Positions 51,925 to 62,280 of a stretch of 64,000 bases of DNA are shown here, piece after piece (within the stretch, counting starts at the first letter, position 1; each line of letters starts with the position of its first letter). Source of the stretch: Prorocentrum cordatum (taxonomy: Eukaryota > Sar > Dinophyceae > Prorocentrales > Prorocentraceae); contig CAUYUJ010002714.1 of the NCBI GenBank assembly GCA_963575745.1, positions 334,972 through 398,971 on the forward strand, in the 5' to 3' direction. The notes under the pieces were generated by a model. The model was not told the origin of the DNA. It worked only from the letters and a program-made list of their open reading frames with translations, and ran no database searches. A program made the position numbers and the translations under genes.

Positions 51925-52983
51925 AAATCATGCTTCTGCCGCTCTTTGCCCCTCTAGAAAGGTTGATCGCCGCCGGTGGCCCTGGGTCGGTCGATGCGGA
52001 ACGACACGCGCCGTCGGAAAGCCGCGATCGTTTCAGGTTAGAGCGATCCGCGCGGTGTCAGGGACCACCCCGCAGGTCGCCACGGAGCGATCCCGCCGTG
52101 GGGCGAGTATCGCACGAGGATCTTTCGAGAAGGGTGCCGATGCCGCTGCCCTGTTCTCGGCGGCACAGTTGCTGTCGCCTCGACGTTCGAGTCGGAACGC
52201 ACCCGATTATCGGCGATGCACCGTCGGTTCCAACATGAGCTAATTCCCTCCTTTCGGCTCCCCTCAGGAGGAGAGAATCGGGATACGCATTCTACAGTTT
52301 AAGTTTGTTCCGTTCCTAGGAAGGTTCTTATTCATTGCGCTTGTTCGGTTTTCCTGCCAGCGAGACCTGTCGCCGTGTGCAGCAGACTTCTAGATCCGAG
52401 GTGCTTCGCCCTCTGCCGCGGGCCCCGCTCGCCTCTGGCCGCTCTCCTGACATGGCCTGCTGGACGGCAGTCTCGGTGTACCGAGGACGCCTGCGGCGCG
52501 TCGCCGCCGCCCCCCGCCCTCTCTGGAACCGCCCGTGCCGTGAGAGGTCGATCGGAAGTGCGGCCACGCCGGTGGGCTCCGAGTCCCCCGCAGACGCTGT
52601 TCAAGAGAGGAACAAAAACCACCGTGCGCTACTAAACGGCCCTGTGGGTTGACTGAACAGCCCTGCCCCACTTGATTCCGGCCCTGTGCGTTTTCCGAAC
52701 TGCCCTGCCCTGTCTGATTTGACTTGTCCTTGTGGGGCGCGCTGAAGCAGCTACACGGCCTCGCGCGTCGGGGGGGTTATTGTGGGCGTGGATTCTTTGA
52801 CCCCTTGCCTTGTTGGGGGGCCGCCGCTGGGGCAGCGCCAGGGAGGGGCCCTCGTGGGGGGGCAGTCTCCCGGGGGCTGCTCTCGTGGGGGGGCCCGCCT
52901 CTGCCCCCTCTCGGGCCCTCCCTTGCCGCGGGCGGCAGGGCATTTGGCGAGAGGGCTCCGCCCTCCGCCGCGGGCCCCCTGCC
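51925..52983. other. Unassigned sequence with a 42-bp tandem pair
   Basis: 52640-52681 and 52682-52723 are a diverged direct duplication (GGCCCTGTG...CTGCCC(C/T)...TGATT). The rest has no supported gene. Confidence 0.4.
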
Positions 52984-53144
52984 TCGAGTCGGGCCTGTTT
53001 CTCTACAGGAGGAGTGCTCAACAACAGCTATAAAAATAGTCTGGGGGCGACTTTTTTTGACTATCTCTGACCATGTTGGAGTATTCTTTGACTATTTGTC
53101 TTTTTCGTCCAAGATTCACCTGCAGGAGGACACGCCCGACCTAA
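52984..53144. mobile_element. MITE family A, copy 3 (diverged)
   Basis: Left TCGAGTCGGGCCTGTTTCTC, right end AGGACACGCCCGACCTAA, with the family's central T-run and TGGAGTATTCTTTGACTAT phrase. No clear 8-bp duplication remains. Confidence 0.6.
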
Positions 53145-53332
53145 CTCCCCTCCGGAGGGTTCGAAAAGAAGTTTCTGGGGAGGGGGTCTTCCAGAGAGCC
53201 CCACAGGGGCCTCGCAACCTGGTCAAAACAGGGGGTGCGAAGCCCCTGGGGGAGCCCTCCTGGAAAACCCCCTCCCCCCCAAGAAACCCATTTGGAACCC
53301 TCCGGTCCCCCCGAAACCGAGACAGCGGATCT

Positions 53333-53538
53333 CGGCCTCCCCGATGAGGTCGGAGCAGAGGGGTCGGAGGATCGCGCCGTATCGCTGGCGCAGCGGCGAT
53401 GCGGCTCGATGTGGAGCTGGACTTTCTCCATGCCAGCGTCACCGACGCACCAGCGACGCCGCCGATACATCGTTGATGCATCGATGATGTGGCGCTATCC
53501 GGCGACCCCACCTGCTCGGACCCCATTTGGGAGGCCTC
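53333..53538. mobile_element. Inverted-repeat family B, copy 2
   Basis: Ends CGGCCTCCCCGATGAGGTCG and (inverted) CCTCCCAAATGGGGTCCGAG pair over about 35 bp. The centre shares GCGATGCGGCTCGATGTGGA with the copy at 43126. Confidence 0.6.
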
Positions 53539-53569
53539 TAGTGGAAGGAAGAACGCCGGCTGCTGAGCC

Positions 53570-53795
53570 CCTCCAGGTTTGGTATTCGATATGCTGACCT
53601 CTCCGCCAGTGCTTGAGTATTATGCTTTCAGAAGGACGAGAGGCCTCCAGGGGGCCCGGACACAGCGTCCCCTGGAGGCCGAGATCGTGGAGGACAGAGC
53701 GCCAGCGGCTTAGCTTGGCCAGGTTTGAACTAGGATCTCCTGACCTCTTCGCCAGTGCTTTGATGCCATCCTTTCCAGCTCTCAGACGGTGAGCA
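53570..53795 (-). repeat. Tandem pair of tRNA-like (SINE-type) units
   Basis: On the minus strand two units about 155 bp apart share AAGCACTGGCGRAGAGGTCA then a GATC-like core. The unit nearer 53795 has GTTCAAACCT, a good polymerase III B-box within a T-arm-like context; the other has degenerate CGAATACCAAACC. Each is followed by a related GC-rich tail (GCNNGCGNTCT). I read them as a dimeric tRNA-derived repeat, not a functional tRNA: I cannot fold a full cloverleaf. Confidence 0.4.
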
Positions 53796-53858
53796 TCGGA
53801 TGCGGTGATCGATGGTGCGTTCGGCGTGGAAAGGGTGACCGCCGGCGGCCGAAACAGA

Positions 53859-54794
53859 ATGCCCATCCGCCACGGGGGTCTGGCCCTGGCCGCTGGCCCA
53901 TGCGGGCCGTCGCCGCTCCGCGGGGGGTGCTCCACGAGTGGACGGTGGCCAAGCTGGACGACGGCCAGGATCGACACCGACGTCTCCGCGCTCAGTCTCG
54001 CCCCTCGCCCTCGTCCCTGCTCCCTCCACGGGCCGCGGCGCGGGAACCCCGCGGCCCCCCCTCGGCTCGCGGCCGCCGCGCGCTGTCCTCTGGCGCGCGC
54101 GCGCGCGGGCGCGCCCGTGCGCGTCACTGCCGGCCCGACGGCCAGGGGCCAGTGGCGCACGGCCAAGAAGAAAACCTACCCTCCGGCCCTATGTCAAGTC
54201 CTCGCAGACAGCATAATGGACGCAGTCAATCATATGCGCGTGACGTGTGCCGAGCATGATTGGCCAGAGGACATGAGGGAGGAGGAGGAGGAGCTCCGTG
54301 GGTCGCTTGCAGCTTTTTACGTCTCGTGGGACCCGTATGTTGGTACGGACGAGTCCTGGGCTCCAGATTTTGTGTCGGGGCGTGCTAGACGGTCTCGGGC
54401 GGATCCCGAGCGGCATCGGTTTCTGCCTTCCGAGCCGCAGTCGCCCTCTCAGCCCATGCCTGGAGTTGTCTTTGATCCCGAGGCTGAGGCCCGCCCCCCG
54501 GGGCCCATCGAGGCCTCGGACGAGCAGGAATACGCAGATGCTCTAGCGTTCCTCGATGGCACCGTTCCCCCTCAGCCAGGGGATTCCGAACCACTGTTTG
54601 AGCCTGCCTCGTCCCCTGCCCCCCCTCCGTTCCCGCCTCAGCCCGTCGAGTTGACTGATGCGATGCGTGCGCGGATTGCGGCTAACCGAGCACAGGCTCG
54701 AGAGCGACGCCGTCGTCGGCTCGCTCAGCGCATCGCTCCCTGGACGTTCCAGCCTGGTTTCGGAGCCGGAATTCTGGACATGCCCCAGGTTTAA
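53859..54794 (+). CDS. Hypothetical protein with RPA-binding-like C-terminal motif (uncertain)
   Basis: ATG 53859 to TAA 54792. The first 90 codons are Arg/Ala/Pro-biased and may be non-coding. From about 54150 the frame looks coding (QWRTAKKKTYPPALCQVLAD, SIMDAVNHMRVTCAEHDWPE, AFYVSWDPYVGTDESWAPDF), followed by a Pro-rich acidic part and near the end LTDAMRARIAANRAQARERR. That last segment resembles the RPA2-binding helix of SMARCAL1/XPA-type proteins (L-T-x-x-x-R-x-x-I-x-x-N-R-x-x-A). No catalytic domain is present. It could be one exon of a larger gene or a relic. Confidence 0.35.
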   Translation: MPIRHGGLALAAGPCGPSPLRGGCSTSGRWPSWTTARIDTDVSALSLAPRPRPCSLHGPRRGNPAAPPRLAAAARCPLARARAGAPVRVTAGPTARGQWRTAKKKTYPPALCQVLADSIMDAVNHMRVTCAEHDWPEDMREEEEELRGSLAAFYVSWDPYVGTDESWAPDFVSGRARRSRADPERHRFLPSEPQSPSQPMPGVVFDPEAEARPPGPIEASDEQEYADALAFLDGTVPPQPGDSEPLFEPASSPAPPPFPPQPVELTDAMRARIAANRAQARERRRRRLAQRIAPWTFQPGFGAGILDMPQV

Positions 54795-55760
54795 CGTCGC
54801 TCGCTGCACACCGAGTGGGATGGGATTTCAGGTGATGACGTGAGGAGGGAGGAGGTTGAGTTTACAGTGTTCCTGTCAGTGCACCCCGCTGCCCCATTCC
54901 CGATTGCACACCTATATGGCATCTTCGTCAGCCCTGGCCCACTAGTGCTTCTCTCACACAGGTCTTGGGCATGGTGTGTTTTCACCGCTGAAGGTTACAT
55001 TTGTGGGATTGCCCCCACTCTCCAACTCCGTTGCCAGTGCCTTGCCGTAGCAATGCTACCAGACAGCCTGTGGATGATGCTATGGTTCTTGCAAGCTGAC
55101 GATAGTTTCTGCCAGTATCGCGTGTTGGATTGCCCGTCTCGAGCTTGCAGATCCCACTGTGCCCGTGTGTATTGCTGATCGCTGTCTATTTCACCCATGC
55201 CCCTTAGATGGCCGCTGCCATTGGCAAGCGCCTCCAGGCCCCCGAAGCCCCTGGTCCAGATGCGCCCTCTGGAAGAGGAGTATGCCCATGGTCAGCCAGT
55301 CAATTGCTCCCCCTTGGCGTGAGATGTGACAGGCTTCGGTCGTTTGTCCTGAGAGCTTTGCAGGCTTGAGAAGCTTGCGAGGCCGCCGCTGTGGCTCGCG
55401 CCGCCCTGGAGGAGTGGAGGATGAGGATGGGGGGGCGACGACGGACGTGGACGAGAGCAGAGAGCGGGGCGCGCGCGCGCCCCCGCCGCCCCGCCGCCGC
55501 ACGCCCGCCCCCGCCGCCCCCGCCGCCCGGCGCGAGCGAGCGGCGCGGCAGTGTAGCAGCGAGCGTCTCCTCGCCTCCTCCCCTCCGAGAGAGCGTCTTC
55601 CTCCCCTCCCCTCCTGTCCTGTCTCGGGGGTCGAGCCGCGACCAAACCAAGCACCCGCAGCGCTTGGCCCGTGGCAGGGCTTCCGGCGTCGTCGTCGTCT
55701 CGCCCGCCGCCAGGTTGCGCCGAGAAGCAGGAGGCTTGCTTGCATTTGCAGAATGGGGTA
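54795..55760. other. Unassigned sequence; weak ORF at 54840-55178
   Basis: A 112-residue ORF (54840-55178, MRREEVEFTVFLSVHPAAPF) is Leu/Cys-rich without a domain. An exon-like ATG right after CCCCTTAG at 55208 is noted but unsupported. 55450-55550 is GC-rich with CGCGCG and CCGCC runs. Confidence 0.35.
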
Positions 55761-55761
55761 G

Positions 55762-56112
55762 CAGGGAGGGCAGAAGGGCCGGCGAGGCTCGCTGCCAAAA
55801 GAAGTCTGTCGCAGGACCGCCCTTCTGTTTGTCTCACTGACCACGGTTGCGAGACTGCGATACTGTCCCTGTTAGGTCGCCATACGTGCGGCCCCGCCTC
55901 CTGTAGGTCAGGTGGACGGGTTAGTACTGTTTGTATCAGGGAGGGCAGAGGGGCCGGCGAGGCTCGCTGCCAAAGAAGCCTGTCGCAGGACCGTCGCCTT
56001 CTGTTTGTCTCACTGACCACGGTTGCGAGTCTGCGATACTGTCCCTGTTAGGCCGCCATGAGTGCGGATCGCCTGCTATGGGTCGGGTGGCAGGGTTAGT
56101 ATTGTTAGTAGC
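55762..56112. repeat. 175-bp tandem duplication
   Basis: CAGGGAGGGCAGARGGGCCG starts at 55762 and again at 55937. The units share the core GTTTGTCTCACTGACCACGG and GCGATACTGTCCCTGTTAGG and differ by scattered substitutions and small indels. Confidence 0.85.
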
Positions 56113-56610
56113 GAGGGGGAGGTACGATCTACATGCCTTGTTTCGACGCGTTCCATCCGCTCTGATGCGGGGGGCGCTCGTGCTGTGCTGACCTTGCCCC
56201 ACTTGGTGCCCGTGCAGATTTATCTCTTCTAGTTCAGCCGGCCTGCCTGACTGATCTTTAAAGCTTCTGCTAGCTGCAGCGCCACTCTCTCGCGACAGCC
56301 GTCACAGGTTCATCGCGCTTGCAATCCAAAAATCCCCGCCTCCTGCCCCCCTCGCGGCCCCTCGAGGGAGGGGGCGGGAGGGATCCTGGAAACGTAATTA
56401 AGAGCGAGCGCGCCGGAACTCGGGTTCGCCAGCGCTCTTTGGCGAGCCCGTCCTGGACTTTTTTGACGCTCCGGTTTTTCGTGGGATGTCTGCAGCGGGA
56501 GCTCGCGTGAAGTTTCAGATTGGGTCTCGTCATTCTCATGATGGCCCCGCTAGGCCAACCCGAGTCCCCCCCAGAACTTCTCTCGAATGAAATGACAAGC
56601 GTTGTGGGCG
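56113..56610. other. Unassigned sequence, no supported gene
   Basis: Mixed composition. Short ORFs only. Confidence 0.4.
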
Positions 56611-56614
56611 AAAA

Positions 56615-56725
56615 GCATGTCCGTATCTGCGGCCTCGCGGGCCGGGCCCCTGGGCCGCGATCCCGCGGGTGCTGGCGTCTCGTCGCGGATGCCCCGCGCG
56701 GGACGTATCCGTGCGGCCGAGCATT
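56615..56725 (+). repeat. Dispersed repeat family D, copy 2
   Basis: GCCTCGCGGGCCGGGCCCCT and GCGGATGCCCCGCGCGGGAC correspond to the reverse complement of 51230-51340. Confidence 0.5.
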
Positions 56726-56816
56726 TGCGGGATCGCCCCCCGGAATCCAGTCCGCTAGGGCGTGGATGAATACGGATACGTTGTCCGCGCGTGCGACCAC
56801 TGCAAGAGCATGACGC

Positions 56817-56920
56817 TTCCGAGGTCCGCGCGGACTTCCTCGGATCGGCCCCGGACCCCCGGCGGCGTCTCCGGCGCCGCCCCCTGGCGCGCTCCGAGGG
56901 TCGGTGATCTGCAGGACGTG
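56817..56920. repeat. Foldback repeat family C, copy 4 (right arm degraded)
   Basis: CCGAGGTCCGCGCGGACTTC and the internal GGCGGCGTCTCCGGCGCCGCC are present. The expected right inverted arm is reduced to a GGTGATCTGCAGG remnant. Confidence 0.5.
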
Positions 56921-57254
56921 TGTTTGCCCAAGCGTGTGTTCACCCAGGTCGGCTCCGCCGATAGCGCGCAGCCTGCGTCGGCCCGCGTTGCGCCAGCGGC
57001 GTCGAATCGAAGGGCTTCGGTGGACAAGCACACGCTGGCGCTAACTCACGTTCTGTCGAGAGGGGCCCAGCGCCTAGATCCGATCGAAGACATCCACGAG
57101 GACCTCCGCAGCAGTTTCTGGTTGTGCAGTTCTTTTCTCGGCCAGGATTTCGAGGCACTTGCGGTCGTGGCGGCGAGAAGCCTGCTCGGAGTCCCAGACA
57201 GACTGGACAGGCGGAACACCTTGGGGCCTCGATCCCCCCTCCCCTCCTTGTGCT

Positions 57255-57500
57255 GACCTACCGCCGCCGTCGTCTCAGCCGTCGTCGTCGTCGTCGTCAT
57301 CGGCGGCGGCGGCGGCGGCGCTGGCGGCGGCGTCGGTGTCGGCGTCGGCATCGGCGTCAGCGTCGGCGTCATCGTCATTGTCGGCATTGGCGTCGGCGTC
57401 GGCGTCGTCGTCGGCGTCGGCGTCGGCGTCGGCGTCGTCGTCGTCGGCGTCGTCGGTGGCATCGTCGGCGTCGTCGGCGTCGTCGTCGTGGGCTGGCCGC
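57255..57500. repeat. GTC/GGC trinucleotide array
   Basis: (GTC)n and (GGCGTC)n triplets. Ser/Ala, Thr/Pro or Arg shadow ORFs. Confidence 0.88.
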
Positions 57501-57652
57501 CGCCGTCGTCGGCGAGGACCAGGGGGCCGTTGCCGCCCTCGCCGCCGCCCGCGGCGGCCAGCCCGCGGGGGTTGGGCAGAACGTCGGAGGAGCCCGGCGG
57601 CCTCGGAACCTCCGGGCCTCGGAGCCTGGCAGCTTGGCAGCCGCCTCTCAGC

Positions 57653-57820
57653 TGAAGTCTGGCCTGTCCCACTACAGGAAGAATATTCAAGACTGGGCAG
57701 AAAATCGTACGGGGGCGATATTTTTTGGGGGTATGCTCTGGCCCCCTGGGGGTATGTTTTTGAGTATTTTTTTTAGTTTTTCGCCCCAAATCCCCCTGTA
57801 GGGGGACAGGCCCGACCTGA
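57653..57820. mobile_element. MITE family A, copy 4
   Basis: Ends TGAAGTCTGGCCTGTCCCAC and AGGGGGACAGGCCCGACCTGA are inverted repeats. The flanks CTCTCAGC and CTCCAAGC agree at 6 of 8 positions, compatible with a decayed 8-bp target duplication. Confidence 0.7.
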
Positions 57821-58054
57821 CTCCAAGCCTCGACGCTCCTAGCAGCCTCGAAACCTCGACCCCTTCTGGCCTCCGCCCACCGTCGGGTGCTGCCAGGGGC
57901 GGGTCTGGCCCAGGGTGGCCCCAGCCTTCCCCAGGGAGGCCCGAGCGGCCTCCAGAGCACCCCCCCTCGCGCGGCCCAGATGGCCTCGGACGCCCCAGAG
58001 GGCCGCAGACGCCCTGGGCCCAGCGAGCTTGTTTGGTGTAGCGCTTTATGTCCC
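57821..58054. other. Unassigned GC-rich sequence upstream of the RRM retrogene
   Basis: CCAGA/GGCC-rich, no domain. Ends at the (TCC)n tract. Confidence 0.4.
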
Positions 58055-58217
58055 CTCTCCTCCTCTTCCTCCTCTTCTTCCTCCTCCTCCTCCTCCTCCT
58101 CCTCCTTCTTCCCCTCCTCCTCCTCCTCCCCCTCCCCCTCCCCCTCCTCCTCCTCCTCCTCGTCCTCGTCCTCCTCCTCCTCCTCCTCCTCCTCCTCCTC
58201 CTCCTCCTCCTCCTCCT
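58055..58217. repeat. (TCC)n microsatellite hosting the retrogene insertion
   Basis: The TCC/CTC array directly abuts the first base of the spliced-leader relic. The same CTC array resumes at 59476 after the A-run. Confidence 0.93.
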
Positions 58218-58275
58218 TCCGTAGCCATTTTGGCTCAAGCCGTTTGGGCCCTTAGCCATGCCATTTGGGTTCTGC
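58218..58275 (+). other. Perfect spliced-leader relic followed by two decayed ones
   Basis: 58218-58239 matches all 22 positions of the dinoflagellate spliced leader (core CCGTAGCCATTTTGGCTCAA). It is followed by CCGTTTGGGCCCTTAG (58240-58255) and then CCATGCCATTTGGGTTC, which fit older leader copies lacking the first bases and carrying several changes. The order, newest outside and oldest next to the gene, is what repeated rounds of trans-splicing and reinsertion should leave. Confidence 0.85.
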
Positions 58276-58349
58276 CCCTGATCCCTCGCGAGGGTCACCT
58301 TAGCGCAGAGCCTCCCGCGGAGAGCCCCGTCCGATTTTGCCCCCACACC

Positions 58350-59045
58350 ATGGCGGACTACAGCGGTTTCGACATGAGCTCCGCCGTGGACGGCCTCATC
58401 GCTGGTGCGGCCCAAGACGCGGCAGCGGTGCCAGACAAGGCGGTGTTGGTGCAGAAGGTGAAGGAGTGGCAGCGGCAGGGCCCCGAGGCGAAGGAGCAGT
58501 GGTGGGGCTACTGCACGGCGTCGGGGAACACGAACTTCGACCCGGGGCGCCACGAGGCCCCGTTCCTGCAGGGCTTCTTCGACTACGTGGAGGGGCGCGC
58601 CCCGATGCCGTCCAAGGGCGGCGGCAAGGGCGGCGGCGGCTCCGAGATGTTCATCGGCGGCCTCCCCAAGACCACCACGGACGAGAAGGTGTACGAGCTC
58701 TTCGGGCACTACGGGACCGTCAAGGAGGTCATGCTCAAGTACAGCGACGATGGCCTGTTCCGTGGTTTCGGTTTTGTCACGTTCGAGGACCCCGCGTCCG
58801 TCGATGCCGCCATCGCAGGCACCAACGAGAACATGATCGACGGGAAGTGGGTGGACTGCAAGAACGCCAACGAGATCTCTAAGGGGAGTGGCAAGGGCGG
58901 CAAGAAGGGCGGCAAGAAGGGCGGCAAGGGGTGGGACATGGACCCCTGGCAGATGATGAGCATGATGATGGCCATGATGAAGGGCAAGGGCGGCAAGGAC
59001 AAGGGCAAGGGCAAGGGTAAGGGCAAGGGCAAGGGGCCGTACTGA
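58350..59045 (+). CDS. Intronless RRM RNA-binding protein retrogene (231 aa)
   Basis: ATG 58350 (CACCATGG context) to TGA 59043. Residues 1-95 (MADYSGFDMSSAVDGLIAGA...) are an unassigned N-terminal region with KEWQRQG and WWGYCTASGN. Residues about 98-172 form one RRM: RNP2 MFIGGL at residue 100 and RNP1 RGFGFVTF at residue 138. Residues 179-231 are Gly/Lys repeats (KGGKKGGKKGG, then GKGKGKGK) around a Met-rich MMSMMMAMMK patch. It should bind single-stranded RNA in nucleus or cytoplasm; targets are unknown. Lack of introns, leader relics 110 bp upstream and an A-run at 59467 mark it as a reinserted processed mRNA. The intact frame suggests it is functional or very young. Confidence 0.9.
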   Translation: MADYSGFDMSSAVDGLIAGAAQDAAAVPDKAVLVQKVKEWQRQGPEAKEQWWGYCTASGNTNFDPGRHEAPFLQGFFDYVEGRAPMPSKGGGKGGGGSEMFIGGLPKTTTDEKVYELFGHYGTVKEVMLKYSDDGLFRGFGFVTFEDPASVDAAIAGTNENMIDGKWVDCKNANEISKGSGKGGKKGGKKGGKGWDMDPWQMMSMMMAMMKGKGGKDKGKGKGKGKGKGPY

Positions 59046-59475
59046 CCGCCCTGCCTTTCCTCTTCCCTGCCCCTTCCCCTCCCCCTTCCTCTTCCTCGGC
59101 TGCCTGCTCCCCCTTCGCCTCAGCCCCCCAGGCAGCCCCGGCGTGCGCTGGACAGGCCGAGTCCGTGCCGTGCGCCTGCGTTGCCGGGCTGCGTGTGGCT
59201 GGTGGACCTCCAGGCTGGACCTCCAGGCCGCGCACGGGCCGCAGAGGCACCCGCGAGCCCGGGGCTCCGCTCCGCCAGGGGCGCACCGGCATGCCCTGCT
59301 CGAGGCTATCGAACCGATTGTTAGAGAGATGCTGGCCTACCTGAAGGTGGGGGCGCCCCGTCTTCATGTCTGAGTCTTGCGCAGGCGCGCGAGAGATGCG
59401 CATCGCGGGACTCGCCATTTGGATGAACGACTCGTGAGGGTAAATTGAACAATCGAGGTCTAGTGGAAAAAAAAA
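59046..59475 (+). other. 3' region of the retrogene ending in a 9-A run
   Basis: Begins CT-rich (59050-59100), then contains GGACCTCCAGGCTGGACCTC, a 14-bp tandem duplication. It ends with nine A residues at 59467-59475, immediately followed by (CTC)n. I read the A-run as the remnant of a poly(A) tail. Confidence 0.6.
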
Positions 59476-59504
59476 CTCCTCCTCCTCCTCCTCCTCCTCC
59501 TCCT
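59476..59504. repeat. (CTC)n, right side of the split microsatellite
   Basis: The CTC triplets continue the array at 58055-58217 across the retrogene. Confidence 0.8.
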
Positions 59505-59842
59505 CTTTTCGTTTGCCCCAGAAGAGCTCCTGATCCGCCTCCCACACCCTGCATGGGGGGACACCCTGGGCCAGCACCGCGTCCAGCAACGCCCGACACG
59601 GCGGCCTGGCCCCTCTTGTGAGGCGGGGCGCCGCCCGGGCGCGGCGCGCGCGAGCGCGCGCGCATCGCCCCCGGCGGCCGCCCGGCCGAGTGTGGGGCCA
59701 AGCCTGCCGGGGGGCAGCCGACGCTTCCGCGGGAGGCGGGTCGTGGGTGGGCCCCGGGAGGAGAGGGGAGGAGGAGAAGGAGGAGGAGGGGAAGCAAAAG
59801 TGGGAAGGGGGAGAAGGATGGGGAGTGGCAAGGGCAAGGGGC
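59505..59842. other. Unassigned GC-rich sequence
   Basis: No domain in ORFs of either strand. GCGCGC patches near 59640-59665, and an AAGGGCAAGGGG phrase near the end. Confidence 0.4.
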
Positions 59843-59844
59843 AA

Positions 59845-59899
<55 letters not shown>

Positions 59900-59902
59900 C
59901 AC

Positions 59903-59933
<31 letters not shown>

Positions 59934-60047
59934 GCGGCGGCGGCGGCGACGACGACGATGATGATGATGATGATGATGATGATGACGACGACGACGATGA
60001 TGATGATGATAAGGATGAGGATGATGATGATGAGGATGAGGATGATG

Positions 60048-60092
<45 letters not shown>

Positions 60093-60345
60093 GTGATGGT
60101 GATGGTGGTGATGATGATGCTGATGATTATTACGACGATGTTGCTGATGATGACGACGATGATGCTGCTGATGATGATGGTGATGATGATGATGACGATG
60201 ATGTGATGTGATGGTGGTGATGCTGCTGATGATGATGGTGATGGTGATCATGATTATGATTGTGATGGTGTTGGTGATGATGCCAATGCTGATGCTGATG
60301 CTGCTGATGATGCTGCTGCTGCTGATGATGATGATGATATGTATG
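59843..60345. repeat. (GAC)n then (GAT)n arrays
   Basis: Pure GAC (59846-59960 with GGC variants) changes to pure GAT from about 59957. Asp- or Thr/Met-only ORFs are shadows. Confidence 0.95.
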
Positions 60346-61178
60346 GTTGTGATGGGTAGTGCTGCTGATGAATATTGATGGTTGCGGACGGTGTTGGATG
60401 GTGATGAGTTCTGATGCCGATGGTGATGGTGGTGGTGTTTATGATTACAATTGTGATGATGATAGGCGTGACGTGAAATATGTTAGATGATTGTGATGCG
60501 AATGATAAAGACGATGATGATATTGATGACGACGATGATGCTGGTTGGTGATGGTGATCATGTAGGTGATGATTAGGATGATGACGATCGATAGCGGGCG
60601 ATGGGTGGTGATGGATCGTGATAGATGGTGGTGGATGGTGATAGATGGGGATGGTGTTGGTGAAGGTGATGGTGGTGATGTTAGCGATGATAGGTGGCAC
60701 ATGATGATGATAATGGTGATGATGGTGGTGATTATGATGATACTGGTGTCGGTGATGATGACGATGATATGCGGCGTTTGAGGGTGATGTATTGTGATGG
60801 TGATGGTGACGGTGGCTGTGATGATGCTGCTGCTTATGATCGGGATATATGATGGATGTACGATGTATGATGTTGTGAATGCTGTGGTGATGATGGTGAT
60901 GCTGATGATGCTGATACTGACGGCCATTATGCTGCCTCTGATGATGATCGTGAGGATGCGACCTATGATGGCGGGAGATGGCGATGATAGCCAGTGGCGT
61001 ACACTGATGACTGATAATGGTGATGGAAATGGTCATGGCGAGTGTGACGGTGATGGCGGTGGTGATGGTGATGGTGGTAATGGTGGTGATATGTGAGGCT
61101 GACTCATGCTTGGTCGTTGTTGTTGTTGATGACGGTGGTGATGATGATACAATGCTGCTAAGGATGGTGATGGTTTGG

Positions 61179-61237
<59 letters not shown>

Positions 61238-61314
61238 CTGATGCTGCTGCTGATGATGATGCTGATGATGATGATGCTGCTGATGATGATGATGATGATG
61301 ATGATGCTGATGAC

Positions 61315-61360
<46 letters not shown>

Positions 61361-62280
61361 TTGATGATGGCGATGGACATTGATGGATGGTGACGGTGAT
61401 TGTTGGTGGTGGTGCTGCTGCTGATGATGATGAGCTGGAGGAGGAGAAGGAGGAGGAGAAGGAGGAGGAGAAGGAGGTGAAAAAGGGGAAGCAGGAGGAG
61501 GAGGAGGAGGATGAAAAGAAGGGGAAGGAGGAGGAGGAGGAGGAGAAGGAGGAGGAGGAGGAGGAGAAGGATAGTCTCGGAAAGCCCTGGAAGGCCTCGG
61601 ACGACCTCGGAGGTCGTCTCGGGTGCAGAGACTGGGCTGACCTTGGGTTTCCCTCATCACCTTTCCTCCTCCTTTCCTGCCCCCCTTCTGCCTCTCCTCC
61701 TTCTCTGGCCTCCTCCTCCTCCTCCTCCTCCTCCTCCTCCTCCTCCTCCTCAAGCCTCCTCCTCCTTCTCCTCCTCCACCTGCCTTCTGAAAATGACACT
61801 GCGCGCCTCGACGATCATTCCTTACATCCACGCATCCCCTTTTCTCCTCTCTTCTCCTGTCCTCCCCCTCCTCCCCCCTTGGCCTCCTCCTCCTCCTCCT
61901 CCCTCCTCCTCCTCCTCCTCCTCCTCCTCCTCCATGTCCTTCGTTCCTCCTCCTCCTCCTCGTTCTCCTCCCCCCTCTGGAGGCTCGCGGGCCCCCGCCC
62001 GGCCCGCCCCCGCCCCCCCCCGCGGAGCCTCGGCCGCCCCCGGCCGAGACCGTCGCGGCCCCGCGCGGATGTTTCCGCGGCGGGGCCGAGCGGCGGCCGC
62101 GGCGGGTGGCCGAGCGGCCTCGGGCCCCTGCCGGCAGCGGGGCGGCTCCTCGTCAGCTGTTGGCGTGCGCGTCGCCCGCCCCGTCGGCAGGCGCGCGCTG
62201 CGCGCGGCAGGAGGGCGCGTTCGCCCCACCAGAAAGGGCCGCCTGAGGGGACGGGGGCAGCGGCAGCGGCGGATGTGGGA
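60346..62280. repeat. Degenerate GAT/GGT arrays, with GGA/TCC block and GC-rich island
   Basis: GAT/GGT triplets to 61435, with pure GAT at 61170-61380. GGA 61436-61570, TCC 61705-61780 and 61885-61970, then a GC-rich island (61975-62230) without a recognised gene. The GGA and TCC blocks are complementary and flank about 130 bp. Confidence 0.85.

Noticed and set aside
53720-53795. Functional tRNA gene on the minus strand
   Set aside because: The B-box and part of a T arm are visible, but no complete cloverleaf or acceptor stem could be drawn.
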